DNA of 64,000 nucleotides. Source: Trichuris trichiura. Taxonomy: Eukaryota > Nematoda > Enoplea > Trichinellida > Trichuridae. Shown here piece after piece: positions 47,901 through 59,222 of the stretch. Where the stretch lies: assembly GCA_037903355.1 (NCBI GenBank), contig JBAJFE010000054.1:62001-126000 (forward strand), read 5' to 3'. Every line of letters starts with the position of its first letter. The stretch's first letter is position 1. The notes under the pieces are model-generated. The model saw only the letters and a list, made by a program, of their open reading frames with translations. It had not been told where the DNA came from and ran no database searches. Position numbers and translations under genes: made by a program.

Positions 47901-48432
47901 CCCATTGTTCTGGAAAAGTTACGTAATTTTGTCAATAGGTTGTAGTGTACTGTTGATAGGCTTTACGCGCATGTATTGTTATTTGAACTAAGTAGATTGC
48001 TGTACCGTGGCTTATTTTGCGATATTAATTGAACTAGGCAGTTGAGGGAACCTGAATCGTGAGCTTGTTTTCCCGTCCATAGAGACAATAGATCCTTTAT
48101 CAGATGTCATTATTATCACAACCTTGTTAGCGTTGCTCCCTAAGAAAGTTGCATTAACGCTAGGTGTACACACACGCACGACAGTACGAGCGAGTTTACT
48201 CGTTTATGACCGTGTAAAAGCGTTAAGAAAGGTTTCATAGTAACAGAGTTGCGCGCTGGGCATTTTGCGTCTTGTTGTTTGTCTACGTACTCTCCTTTGC
48301 GTATAACATATTCTCCGAACACAAGATAAGACTAATTATCAGGAATCACATTTTGTTCCACCAATCATTGAGCTCTGTACAAACAATCCAAACAAGAAAA
48401 CCAATGTTCCCGTACCAAAAAGTTAGATTTTC

Positions 48433-49465
48433 AAAAAGTCAAACGCAATAGTAAAGCTAGAACAGTTCAATGAAACAGAAACACGATCACTAGTAAAACT
48501 GTGCCAGAGAAGGTTGCACCAGTGAGCAGCACAGGCGAAATCTGTCCGTGGGAGCGCGGTCCAAAGAGCGATATGGAGTCTCGGACTTGACAGCGATGAG
48601 AGATCACGACCCCTGGATTAGCACTAGACCCTGACGTGGACGGCCTAGCATAACGGTGCCCAGGATCAGGATTAGCATCAGTCCTGCTGCCAGCTTTGCA
48701 GTAAGCGGATTAGGCGATGGCTGAAGAGCCTACAGTCTGTGGGAATGCGCAGAGCAGAGGCCGTCAAAGGCTATGTATAGGCGTAGAGTCTGAGCCCACA
48801 CAGTTCAGACTATAGTCATCAGTCGTTCGTCTAATTTATCGGTTTTATTCCGCAATAAACCGTTGTTATCCGCTGGTCTTCATGGAAACTCGAACCACAA
48901 AAACTGGAGATGAAAATAAGGAAAGACAATGCAGTGCGTTTGCATTTTATTTCAAAGCACCATGCTGCTTCAAAGAAAACATTGTGGCCGTACTGCTATC
49001 TCCCTCGCCTGGCTTTCATGATAGAAATTGAGCCAACAAGTTCAAACCTCTTCCCGCCCTTTGTATTCCCATTATCGTTCTCATAATTTTCGCGCTTATT
49101 CCTATACATTTTCCATTTTCCTGATGACAATTTCTTCTTTTTTCTAAGGCTGCAAAACTTCATATAACAAAACGAAACTTTGCAGATTTATAAGACATCG
49201 ACCAACACTGATTGTTTCCAGACTGCGACGAAGAGTAAACTTCATTTCAGAAGTGGTTGTTTCACGAGAGCTACCAACGCCTATGCAACAGAATCCGACA
49301 TTCAAAACTTACAGGAATGTACAACTAAACTAAATGCTATGCAACGATTTTGCTGCAACCTTTCGAAAGAGTCAATGTTCTCCGTCTCACTTAGTCATTT
49401 CTTCTACCCTGGGCCCATCTATGACCTAGAAGACTCATCTGTAGCATTCATCATTAACGCCCGCC
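48433..49465. other. no recognisable gene, GC-richer block 48500-48900
   Basis: The block 48520-48890 is richer in GC than its surroundings and ends with GCAATAAACCGTTGTTATCC, which looks like the polyadenylation end of an LTR. No paired copy or clear termini were seen, so a solo LTR is only a guess. Confidence 0.3.
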
Positions 49466-49549
49466 GACTGGATGGCCGAGTGGTCCAAGGCGCTGCGTTA
49501 AGGCCGCAGTCTACTCCGGTGGGCGTGGGTTCGAATCCCACTCCAGTCA
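49466..49549 (+). tRNA. tRNA-Leu(AAG)
   Basis: 84 nt. Acceptor GACTGGA/TCCAGTC, anticodon loop TTAAGGC, long variable arm. It is nearly the same as tRNA-Leu(TAG) at 44296 on the other strand apart from the anticodon and a few stem bases. Confidence 0.95.
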
Positions 49550-49774
49550 AACTAACAACACATTTTGTTCACAATCACTGCAGTACTCACCTAAGGATAG
49601 CATTTTACTATGTAATGCTAACTAAAAAACAGCTACATTCAACATTTTTGCTGGCCGTCGCCGCAATAGTGTCTTGCTCATTCGTGTGACATGCAGATGC
49701 GAGTGAAAAGAACGTCGCATAGACGAAGTGCACTGATTACAAAAAGGACCTTGCGAACTAATCGTTGGCATATA

Positions 49775-50107
49775 CCTTCATCACTACTTCATACGGTATG
49801 TGTTCTTGCCCGTTGATGGGTTCTGAAATTAAACCGAAGCAAATGCCCTACCAACGGATGGATGAGCAATTATTAAGGAAAAATACAGAACAATTCTTAA
49901 CAGTTTTGGAGCTTTCGGGACTAACCTTGTCCCGTCGTCAGCGATGGTGGTAATGGTAATGGTATTTTTCCTTAATAATTGCTCATCCATCCGTTGGTAG
50001 GGCATTTGCTTCGGTTTAATTTCAGAACCCATCAACGGGCAAGAACACATACCGTATGAAGTAGTGATGAAGATCCACTGCCCCGTTAAGAAACACCCTG
50101 TGTTCAA
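49775..50107. mobile_element. foldback element with ribozyme-like loop
   Basis: Arms 49784-49888 and about 49966-50075 are almost perfect inverted copies. The loop contains a hammerhead-like motif. The element is flanked by a 15-bp direct repeat AATCGTTGGCATATA (49760-49774 and 50108-50122), which looks like a target duplication. It encodes nothing evident. The ribozyme-like motif links it to the Penelope-like elements. Confidence 0.75.
49908..49945 (-). ncRNA. hammerhead-ribozyme-like motif
   Basis: The minus strand has CTGACGA, extra C, stem II GGGAC/GTCCC with 7-nt loop, GAA, AGCT, C. The core is intact. Stem I is short (one clear pair). Confidence 0.5.
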
Positions 50108-50122
50108 AATCGTTGGCATATA

Positions 50123-51101
50123 AATCGAATTTTTAGGAAAGAACTTCAAATGATTCCCGTAAAAAAACAAGAACATATTACCAACTTTCGCACTGTCGTA
50201 CGAGTTTTCTGCAACAACCGTTTATATACAAAAGACAATTCCCCCTATAATTCGCGGGGCTCTTAAGAATCTTGTTGCCAGAGAGCTCCAAAATTTATTG
50301 AATGAAATTAGTTTCCTTAAAAAACACAGCGTTTATGGAAACGTAATTTTTTAAAGGTTCACCAATGCACCAGCCACAAAGGGTTGTGCGTTTATCATTT
50401 CCACCTAGCCATTGATAGAAGAACTTCCTAGTCGTCAAGACCGTACTATGCTGAAAGAGAAAGTTGCATCAGTTGAAAACTACTTCACGTGTAATTCGAC
50501 AACCAACTATGAAAACAAACAATGGTGTATTGAAATGAGTGAACGTATTAAGAAAATTTCAATACACTATGAGGTAAACTAAACGTACAAAAGTTACGTC
50601 CATCAATACAAATACGCAAACGGATTAAACTGCAGAAGGCGACAACCATGTGTACATCTTTTAACATGATAACTGCAGAGAAAGTAAAATAGCGCACGTC
50701 GTTTGCAACAGAAAAGGCACTGAAACAATCATGGCATTCGCAAGTGTAAGTGTGCCTAAATAAAATTAGAATTACTGTGCAAAGAGGAAAATATTTTTGC
50801 CACATAAGGACACGTGAAAAGTTCAAGCCTTGTTATACGTGTGATATATAAAGCAATACAAATAATTGCTTCTTGTTACAAATTTCGTTTACTCCACTTT
50901 CTTCATGCATTCTTATAATAAGTACCTTCCGGCTTTTACGTTAACGCTGTCTTTCTCAGCAGATAGTTCATCCGCTTCGGATGAACAGGCATTTATCTCT
51001 CGCCCTACAGGATAAATTTACAAAATGACAAATTCTCAGTCCTCATTTCCTCTTCCTTGAATGTAACAGTCGCTCACTAAGAGCCTTTCATCGGTAAGCA
51101 C
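50123..51101. other. no recognisable gene
   Basis: AT-rich, no supported coding frame or RNA gene. Confidence 0.45.
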
Positions 51102-51175
51102 GGCCGGATAGCTCAGTCGGTTAGAGCGTGGTGCTAATAACGCTAAGGTCGTGGGTTCGATCCCCACTCTGGCCA
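51102..51175 (+). tRNA. tRNA-Ile(AAT)
   Basis: 74 nt. Acceptor GGCCGGA/TCTGGCC, anticodon region GCTAATAAC, T arm GGGTTCGATCCCC. A standard metazoan tRNA-Ile sequence without intron. Confidence 0.95.
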
Positions 51176-51759
51176 ATAACGATCTTTGTGCATAATAATT
51201 TGAATATGAAGGAACCTAAGTAGGCTGTCGCAACTTTGAAACCAACCTTCTCTAGTTTAAACCCCATTTTTGCGCATACTCCTGATGTTAACTTGGTCAG
51301 TATGAATACAAACTGAATGACCCATAACATTAACAGAACAGAACTGCTACCTATAGCCACATTGCTTGCACATATAGGAGCTCAGAAAAAACAAACACAA
51401 TCGTGCACTTTGTTCAGTTCGCATTGACGAACATTTCGTTTGCTCTGCTCTTGTAGCGTTAAGGAAAAGAGCTATCGTAGGCAAATTTCACTGGTTGCTT
51501 GGGCCTAACAATATTTCAAAAGCCCGCATTTGAAGTATCCCATCTTCCCTCTAAATAGAACGATTAATGAAGCCAAAGCCAATTAATAGTTCCAGAAAAA
51601 TAAGATATTTCTGGAGTACCATCGTTACCGATTGATTCATGCTTACTGGGTTGACCTTTTGAGTAAAGTTGGTAAGAAGGACCTAAACTACTTTGCCTCA
51701 TACAACTACTTCTGAAAACATCCTACGTACTTTTTTACACCCTTTATTGCGGATGGAAT

Positions 51760-51831
51760 TGGCCAGTTAGGATTGAACCCACCATCTTAGCGTTATTAAC
51801 ACCGCGCTCTAACGGGCTGAGCTATCCGGCC
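51760..51831 (-). pseudogene. decayed tRNA-Ile(AAT) copy
   Basis: On the minus strand the 5' half and anticodon (TTAATAAC) match the 51102 tRNA. The T-stem 3' strand reads CTAAC instead of CCCAC and two bases before TGGCCA are missing (72 nt instead of 74). The T arm and acceptor stem are damaged. Confidence 0.75.
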
Positions 51832-54800
51832 CTGTTACATTACTCACGATACCAAAGGGTCACGTAAGATCACAAACATAGCTTTATTTGCACAACTGAA
51901 GTAAATCGTAACTGCGACGAGCTAAATTCTACTTGATGAACAAAGCATTGTTGCACAGGAAAACTGCTACCGTGGTCAAACTCTAAAAGGTCGAAACCTC
52001 AGAAGCTAAATTTCTAATAGGTTGAAAGCACACTACAAAACTTGGCCTCATGGTAGCTCTCCATTGGTATCTTCTAGAAACGAATGTATTTCACTAGAAA
52101 CGTTATTATACTAGTTTTGTCCGAAGTCAATGATCTTAAAAACATTACCACCGTAACAATGGTTCTGCCCATATACATTTCTTATCTAGAAAATGGAACT
52201 GCACAACTGCCATAGGGTTACATTTTACGCTGTATTATCGACCGATTCCGGATGTTGACCCTGAACTGCCGCATCAAAACCCTAATTCAATTTTTCTTAC
52301 GGCAAAATGAGATTCACAGCGTAGTAACTAAAGATGTAGGCATTTGGGAGATGGACAGGCACTTTTCAGGTGTCCTCATCGTTTTCTCTACCGCTGTACC
52401 GGTTTCAAATGGCTGGACGTTTTCTCTGCACATCAAGACTGAGCCATCTGATCTAAAGTTAACCTTTCGCAAGGAGTTATAAATTATAAATGTTCTTGAA
52501 ATCTACGTAACATAAGCATTTGGTCCAATAGATAGTTCTAAACTTCTCGAAGATTAATACAGCAATCTTGTCATTTCTTAGAATTCATCGAAAGTAATGC
52601 ATACTCCTTAAAAGCAGGTAGAAATTTAAAAGCTTGATAGTTTTATTGCCTCCAAAGCCCTGCATAGCAAGGGAACATCGACAACAATAAAACAGGGTCA
52701 GATTTAGAAATTGAGCGACGTTCTTTGCTCAAGGTAGTCATAACGAAAATACAACTCCATATGACTGTTCTTCGTCAGCTTCGTAACGGAGCAATAACTT
52801 ATTGTTCGCAACACATGTATTTACGGGCTGGTTCGCCACTGTTTTAAATTTTTTTAAAGCGATAGCAGACTAATCGGTAAATAAATATTTTGTTAAAAAC
52901 AAAAGTCGATTTGGTCAGAATCCGGGTACATGCGGTGATAGTCATAATGGAAGTACGTTCATGGAGAACTTCATAAATACTCATACGATCAGCAAGTCTC
53001 ACTGGACCTCTAGCGTTGGAATACGCGTAACTTACGCGACGTTCCGCTGAGTGTAAAAATTAAAGATTACAAACGATGACTAGATTAGCTGCTATTTCAT
53101 TGGTAACGTCAGCAAAATTCAAACTCTGACAGTGTAAAAACCGGGGTTAGATGGTTTTATGAATAAGTCGGTTTGCTTTCCATAGAGCTTTGAATTCACA
53201 TGGAACGATAATGACATTCGGTAAAAGGAGTCTGTTTTCAGACTACTTCTCAATGGAAAAAGTTAATTATCCAAGCAATGCGTTTTTAAGATGTTTTCCG
53301 TAGTCTTCTCTTCTTTCTCATTCTGTATCACTGCCAAAGTGTTATCTACGTTACACTCAAAATACTTTAGTACTATAACGTCAGATAGTATACAAAATAC
53401 GCGCTCCAAAAAATGTTTCACCAGTACCATAACAAAGACTTGCGGAAGGCTGCTTTACATGAAACCTCCATCCCATTGTGAAAAGAAAGTTCCCTGCAGA
53501 CCTCCGAAGAGCAGAGGGTTTATAATAAAGAAACAATTCATTTTACTCATTCTTCTCCCGTGCTTCGAAGTGTTATTTGCAACAAAGTGCTTCTCCAAGA
53601 TCTTTAAGATGCACACCAAGGGAATAGTAGTCTATCATGCTATAGCTCCAGAGAACGTTCTCATTTGAGACGGACCGACGCTTGATTTCATCACACGATT
53701 ATCAAGTATTCTTCACAGTCTAATGCATTCTGTCCGTCAAGAGGACGATAATGACCATACGGAAGCAGCATTTTCCAGGGCCAAGACACGGATGGAAGAT
53801 ATTACTCGTTGGAATGAGCCTTGTTCTTTATAAAGCTTCGTATACAGACGCGGTTATTACATTAGACAGAGGGAACGAGGATGCCGGGCAGTTTCCGATA
53901 GCCCAATGCTAATAATTTCTGTGACAAAAGCGTCAAACATACTTACAAATAGCCACTGGAAGGCGTCAGTCGTGACACATTAAGCATACTTACAAATACA
54001 GGTTTGCAGGGACTCTGAAATCTTCCTGAAATGACAGCGTGTTTCTGAAAATTACGGTGAAGAAAATTTACGTTCTAACAGTCCATGTATCTTAAAGTAG
54101 TGAAGCGCCCAATTATGAGAGTAAGCAAATTCACCATTAGCGGGGTGAAAAAAGTAATGATAAGTATTTAACTTGCTGAAGAAGCTTTTATATGGGCATC
54201 CGTTATTAAATCAATTTCTATTGCTCAAAAGTTTCGGATGTAAATCTTCATCCATTATGAGCCCATGAATGATGATGGAAAATGGTACGCATTTAAAAGC
54301 TTCAGCCAAATAAAAACGGAACGCATAAACTGGCACGTATTTTCAATAAAACGTTCTGGAACATTAAAATCAGTAACCCCGTTAATAAGAGCTATGAGCA
54401 CAACGTTCAGCTCGTTAATACTAAATTGAATTTTCATACTCGAACAGATAAAATATTTGTGCTTACCAGAGGTAAAACAGTTACCGGGATAGCAACCAGC
54501 TGCCGTATAGAAGTGACAGCACTTTTCTTCAAAGTATGAAAAAAAAGAATATCTTATTTTCTTTCCTGCTAGAACAACAACATTCGTCGAAATTTCATCG
54601 TACTTCTAAGGTGAAATATTTTAGAAACTGATCATGTCGTGAGCAACACTGCATCCTCACATTTTCCGGGCACATTTTTCAACACGGAGCAGATTTTCAG
54701 AAACTCTAACTAGCGAATATAAATTTATTTCTTTACAATTTGAAAAAACTCGCAGTGAGACACAGTAATACACTACAAGTTGCCAATTTAAAACACTCTT

Positions 54801-55128
54801 GTCTCCCGTTGCCGGCAAAAGCTGAATAAAATAATTCTATTAGTAAACCGTAACAATGAAAAGATTCGCAGGCATAATCAGACTACCGCCGGTTGCATTG
54901 ACCCAAAACATTCCATTGTTTACATTAAAAGACTAAAATAACTCTCAAGCTAGCGGTTAAAGATGTAGTTTTATTACATGCAGGTACCACTAAACGAACG
55001 GGCTCCATACTGTTTGACGCCTTCATTAATTTCACACTCAGTCAATTTGACCTTTACTGCGAGACGATTAAACTAGCGCGCATCAAGTTACGCTGTAATC
55101 GGATCGTTTAGTCAGGTAATGTTTGTTC
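51832..55128. other. no recognisable gene
   Basis: 3.3 kb in which I see no supported coding frame, RNA gene or assignable repeat. The 125-codon plus-strand frame at 53291 has no similarity I can name. Confidence 0.4.
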
Positions 55129-55788
55129 CTTTAGCACAGTGATTCCCAACCTTTTCTGCGCCAGGGCCCCCTTTCGAGACGTACATCTCCTCAGGGCCCC
55201 CTCCCGTTCTTGCGTGGTTGTGCTCTTCTCTTTTCTCGCCCTAGGATCTTTCGCAATTATTAGAGTACCTGTGACACGCAGTTTACCGAAGATTTCAACA
55301 ATGAATTTTGCTGTTGTCTTTTCGATCTGGTGAAAACTGGACAACGAACTTTTAATCTGCATTTTAAAACTCTTCAATTTAAAAGTTCGATTTTTGCACT
55401 GGTCTGTGCCATATGGAAAAGGCAGTAACGAATCTAAATCTAATTCCTGACACGTGTGTAGTGTTTTTCAGTCGCGTGGTCTAAGTATTTCAGACGACCT
55501 GTAACTGCTCTTCTTTGCCGAGTGAATGAACGTAGGTCAAAAAGGTTCCTTAGTCATATGGAATTGGTCGAAACTTCTTCCACGCTCAGCTGCCAAACTT
55601 TCGTCTTGAAAATGGGTTTGTGTGACAAAAGTTTCCTATTAAGATTTATTGGATTTGTAGTCAAGATCTGCAAAGACTACCTCACATGAAGATGGAACGT
55701 CTTTATACGGTCTAGCAGTTTTATCATAAGAAAAAAGAGTCGTTTATTCCCATTGTAAGTCAAAGAAGGTAAGAGCATACAAACGATA

Positions 55789-55826
55789 GGAGCTTTCGGA
55801 ACTCAACTGGTTCCTTCGTCAGCAAC
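55789..55826 (-). ncRNA. hammerhead-ribozyme-like motif
   Basis: The minus strand has CTGACGA, extra A, stem II GGAAC/GTTCC with 7-nt loop, GAA, AGCT, C. The core is intact and stem I is weak. Stem II differs from the 49908 copy by paired changes. Confidence 0.5.
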
Positions 55827-55895
55827 AGGGTACAAGGCCTGTCGCTAACGACGAAACCAGATGAACGCTCCCTTTTGCCCAGGGCTTGTGTCCTA

Positions 55896-55933
55896 TCGCT
55901 GACGACGGATCCAGTTGGGTTGTGAAAGCCCTA
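55896..55933 (+). ncRNA. hammerhead-like motif, degenerate
   Basis: CTGACGA followed by a poorly paired stem II, GAAA and GCCC. It is the mirror partner of 55789-55826 and has decayed. Confidence 0.35.
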
Positions 55934-56238
55934 ATCGTTTGGGTACTGCTGCGTTCTCTTATTTACAACGGGAGTAAACCGCTCTTTTTCTCTTGTGACT
56001 AACTGGCACTTAACGCTTCAGTCGCAGTGTATGAAAATGGTTTGTTAGAAACTTCAACGCGCTTTTACCGCACACAGTCAAATTCTACGTCTTTTTTTTT
56101 GTTGTACTTGTCGCCTTGTTAACAACAACAGTATTATGCGTTGATCATGCTGGACGTCGGTTCTCCGAACTCCGTATTATTGCATTCAAGTTTACTATTT
56201 GACTTTAACAAGTAGGAAAAGTTGGCTATGTTGGCAAA

Positions 56239-56622
56239 TCAGTGTGGTGGCTGAAGCTGGTGCCCTAATACCAATTTTTCCACGTCAGGTTCAATATTCG
56301 TTAGCAGCAATCTTAAGTCTCCACGCTGCGCTATTTGTAGCCTGTTTCTTTTTTTAACCAAAAGATCTGTTGCGGCACTGAACCCACGTTCAACCAAATA
56401 AGAGGAAGGAAACGGCACGAGGAACTTTTTAACGATCTTCCATAATTCAGGGTAAAGTGTCGCAATTTGATGCTGCAACCAGAAATGACTGTAGCCACTC
56501 TTAAACTTAGGCTTCAGTTCTTCATTGGCTTGCAACTCAATCAGCTCTTCTTGCAAAAATGTCTCTGCTTCGTTAGCGTTTGAATATGGATCCAAAATCC
56601 AGGCTGGTATTCTCATTTTCAC
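56239..56622 (-). pseudogene. hAT transposase C-terminal fragment, 127 codons
   Basis: An open frame with SSYLVERGFSAATDLLVKKR followed by RGDLRLLLTNIEPDVEKLV, the hAT dimerisation domain of Buster/ZBED5-type transposases. It is better preserved than the copy at 24473 but lacks the BED finger and catalytic core. Confidence 0.8.
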
Positions 56623-57079
56623 AACCGGGGACCCCCAAGGGCCCCCTTAGCATTCAGGACCCCCTTGGACTCCCCCAGGGCCCCCGTTGGGAATGACTGC
56701 TCTATACTGATTAAACAGAGATAGCTGAACTACTGACGCAGGCCATTGCACCATAGTATCTGTACTCTTAGCTCTTAAAAGTTTATTTACGGTATAACTA
56801 AGAGCCATGCCGTCTGCGTCCCAAAAGCATGTGCTCACTTTTCAAAACGGAATGTACAAGTGCTTATCCGGAAGCGCAAGACACCATCATACCTGACCAA
56901 CAAGTATCTCCACGGAAAATTAAAAGATTATTGAGAACAAGAATAGTCATTCTTGGGCCTTCTCCTAATAAGGGAAACATCTTGGCTCCTTTCACATCGG
57001 CTTATTGTCCCCTATTTGCTAAAGTAGCTTTTCTTGAATGACTATTACGTATCTGCATAAGCAGTCATCAACGTTATAA

Positions 57080-57790
57080 AGATATCGCACTGACATGCTC
57101 ATCAAAATAAGTTGCAGCTGCATTGCTGTCCTTCAGCATACCATCAGTCAGGAACGACATGCGTTTAAAAAAATAGAGGCGTTATACCTTAACTGGTTAA
57201 TATTGTAACGTCTTTCCATCAGTGCTTTAAAAACCTGAAAATCGTACAAAGCTGCCCATGGAGCTAGTAACTTCAGAGCATCGTCGCGTAGAGCACATGG
57301 ACCACCACTGATTCGCTGCTGACTAAAACTTCCAAAAGAATCTTTGTTAACGAATAATGCCTATGTTTGCCGTACAGTATTTACTCGCAATCGCATGGAA
57401 ACAAGGGCAGCAGTGTGTTTACTCGGACCGCCTTGTACGAAATAGTTGTAGAAACTAAAGAGCGTGTAGGGTTGCACAGAACTTATGTTCTTATCAATCG
57501 CGGTTAATGTTGTTAATAAAGAGGATTTCATCGAGCAAGCATGAAGTGCTTTTTAGGAGCTTATTAGTGGATCAAATGTGAAGTCCGACGGCAAGCATCG
57601 CAGATTAGATTATTTTGTACGCTGCAGAGCCTGAGGAAAGCTGCTCTTCCAGCAGAATGGAAGGCGCGCGTTAAAGGATACAGAGAAGGCTGCTACCCAA
57701 TGCCCAAGAATGGATGCAAATGCGAAGAAAAAAGGGCATGACAAGATATAAAACGGACGCTGAATGTAAAAAATAGACAATTATTCGTGT
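57080..57790 (+). pseudogene. relic of micro-exon family: last intron and frameshifted last exon
   Basis: CATCAAAATAAGTTGCAGCT near 57103 matches copy 2's last intron near 11731, and TTTTGTACGCTGCAG matches its acceptor. The exon from 57628 reads KARVKGYREGCYPMPKNGCK with the first three family cysteines, then stops at TGA 57739-57741. Compared with the 168-nt exon of both genes it is 19 nt shorter: an 18-nt in-frame loss near the start and a 1-nt loss in an A-run that causes the early stop. The original-frame stop is still visible at 57774-57776, so the decay seems recent. It could be the tail of the copy whose first exon is at 34085. Confidence 0.65.
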
Positions 57791-58556
57791 GGCTATTGTG
57801 GTAATCTTTTATATTAAAAATAATCTCATCCTAAATTTTTCTTAAAATATTAGCGTATAGAATAACTGCCTATTTCGCACAACACATGCCGTGTTGAAGT
57901 TATTACCCTACAGAGCTTAGAGGTGGTCAAAACCTGATGAATTGAAAGATTTTCAAACATTCCGTTTAGCGTTCTAAAAAGCTTCATGGCAATCGTCATA
58001 AAAGGAGGGCTACATCTATTTTAGCCTTGAAGCTTAAAGAGTAGTCGCCCTTCTTTGGATTTCGGACGGCAAGATATGCGTGACACGTGACAGTACTCAG
58101 CAAGCAAAGAAACCGCTAAAATGGCAGCTGTATGATTATGCTAAATATAGACGAATTAGAAGACTACGCAAACATACCGGTCAGCTCGTACTACTCGATT
58201 ATTTCTACTTTTACGTAGATTAGTTTGACTTGACCCTTATGTACCCAACAAAAATAAGACAATCTACGGTACAAGGTGTTTCTGCACTGACGTCGTGTTG
58301 AAACGGGAAGGTTAAAGACTGTTCCCACGATGACGCTGCAGACCTTTTCTTTTTGATTATCTATTCGTGCGTTTTGGTCAGTTAGGCAGAATATATGTGA
58401 CTACAAGTAGCTGACCATACTGTGGATAGGAAAGAAGCGGCGACGACAAACGAATAATTTCAAAAGCTCTGTCTTTTGACACGTTTTTACCTTTAACAAA
58501 GAGGTTACAAATAACAAGTTGCTTCCGTAAAACAACTGAAACAATATGACATCAGT
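57791..58556. other. no recognisable gene
   Basis: Sequence between the relic exon and the foldback element. No supported feature was seen. Confidence 0.4.
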
Positions 58557-58995
58557 TATACAGGTGTGTGGTCTGTAACGGGTTTGGTTGTCATAGAAGA
58601 GATGTACACGGATTTTCCCGTTTTGCATTTGCCCATAAAACGAGTCAAAAAAGTGAAAAAGCTTTAATGTCGTTCAAGGGCATAAAAAGATTGCGCGTTG
58701 TGCCTCCGCCGAGGACAACCTGTAAGGAAGTTGCTCTGAAGCTGATCCAGCCGTGTGTGTACAGCCTCGACTAGACAGGCACGCACACGACTCGGAAAGG
58801 TGGAGGAGCAACTCCTGAGGAAAAACTCGGTGGGAGGGCAACTCCTGCGTGCGTTGATGACGGCTCAAGATTGAGCCGAAAGCTTCACCAGACTTTTGTT
58901 TGGTTTTATGCCCTTGAACGACATTAAAGCTTTTTCACTTTTTTGACTCGTTTTATGGGCAAATGCAAAACGGGAAAATCCATGTACATCTCTTC
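58557..58995. mobile_element. foldback element with ribozyme-like motif
   Basis: Arms of about 98 bp (58589-58686 and 58904-59003) are almost perfect inverted copies (AAAGCTTTAATGTCGTTCAA against its complement). A 12-bp direct repeat TATGACATCAGT occurs at 58545-58556 and 58996-59007. The loop contains a hammerhead-like motif. Confidence 0.7.
58851..58890 (+). ncRNA. hammerhead-like motif, C3 changed
   Basis: TTGATGA, extra C, stem II GGCTC/GAGCC with a 6-nt loop, GAA, AGCT, T. Stem II is perfect but differs in sequence from other copies. The first core base is T. Confidence 0.45.
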
Positions 58996-59222
58996 TATGA
59001 CATCAGTAACGAAAATAGCGCCTCTGTAAAAACAGCTGACGCAGCGGTCACCGAAACTATCTGATTTTAAAGCAACAGAAGATTAGGACAGTAACCGCTT
59101 GCGACCTTCAACACAAACTGGGAGTTAATAAATGCGAAGCAACGCAAAGGACATAGAACGCATATACTCTTCTCAACAGCTAAATGGAAAAGAGTAATGA
59201 AAGCGCTTTGGTTTACAAAACG

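Larger units (their letters stand above)
46828..48432. repeat. 1.6-kb palindrome carrying two tRNA-Gln genes
   Basis: 46828-47590 and 47610-48370 are inverted copies with moderate divergence. Both contain the TATACGCAAAGGAGAGTAC, GTACACACACGC and TGACAAAATTACGTAA phrases in mirrored order, and each contains a tRNA-Gln. At the centre two Penelope-like terminal repeats face away from each other (47500-47710). A further terminal fragment with CCCGTACCAAAAAG ends the right side at 48432. Confidence 0.8.
55715..56015. mobile_element. foldback element inside the hAT, with two ribozyme-like motifs
   Basis: Arms 55728-55850 and 55880-56005 are inverted copies (AAACGATAGGAGCTTTC against GAAAGCCCTAATCGTTT). 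A hammerhead-like motif is present in each arm in opposite orientation. No coding content. Confidence 0.6.
55137..56699 (-). mobile_element. hAT element (Buster-like), internally deleted
   Basis: Ends CAGTGATTCCCAACC and GTTGGGAATGACTG are inverted repeats with one mismatch. Subterminal GGGCCCCC tracts match the other hAT copies. Flanking octamers CTTTAGCA and CTCTATAC both have central TA but otherwise differ. It contains a transposase C-terminus on the minus strand and a foldback insertion. Confidence 0.8.

Noticed and set aside
48520..48890. Solo LTR of an unknown retrotransposon
   Set aside because: Only a polyadenylation-like end was seen; no inverted TG/CA ends or target duplication could be fixed.
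49765..50176. Two overlapping frames on opposite strands with the same amino-acid stretch (SYGMCSCPLMGSE)
   Set aside because: They are the two arms of the foldback element; identical peptide on both strands is a consequence of the palindrome.
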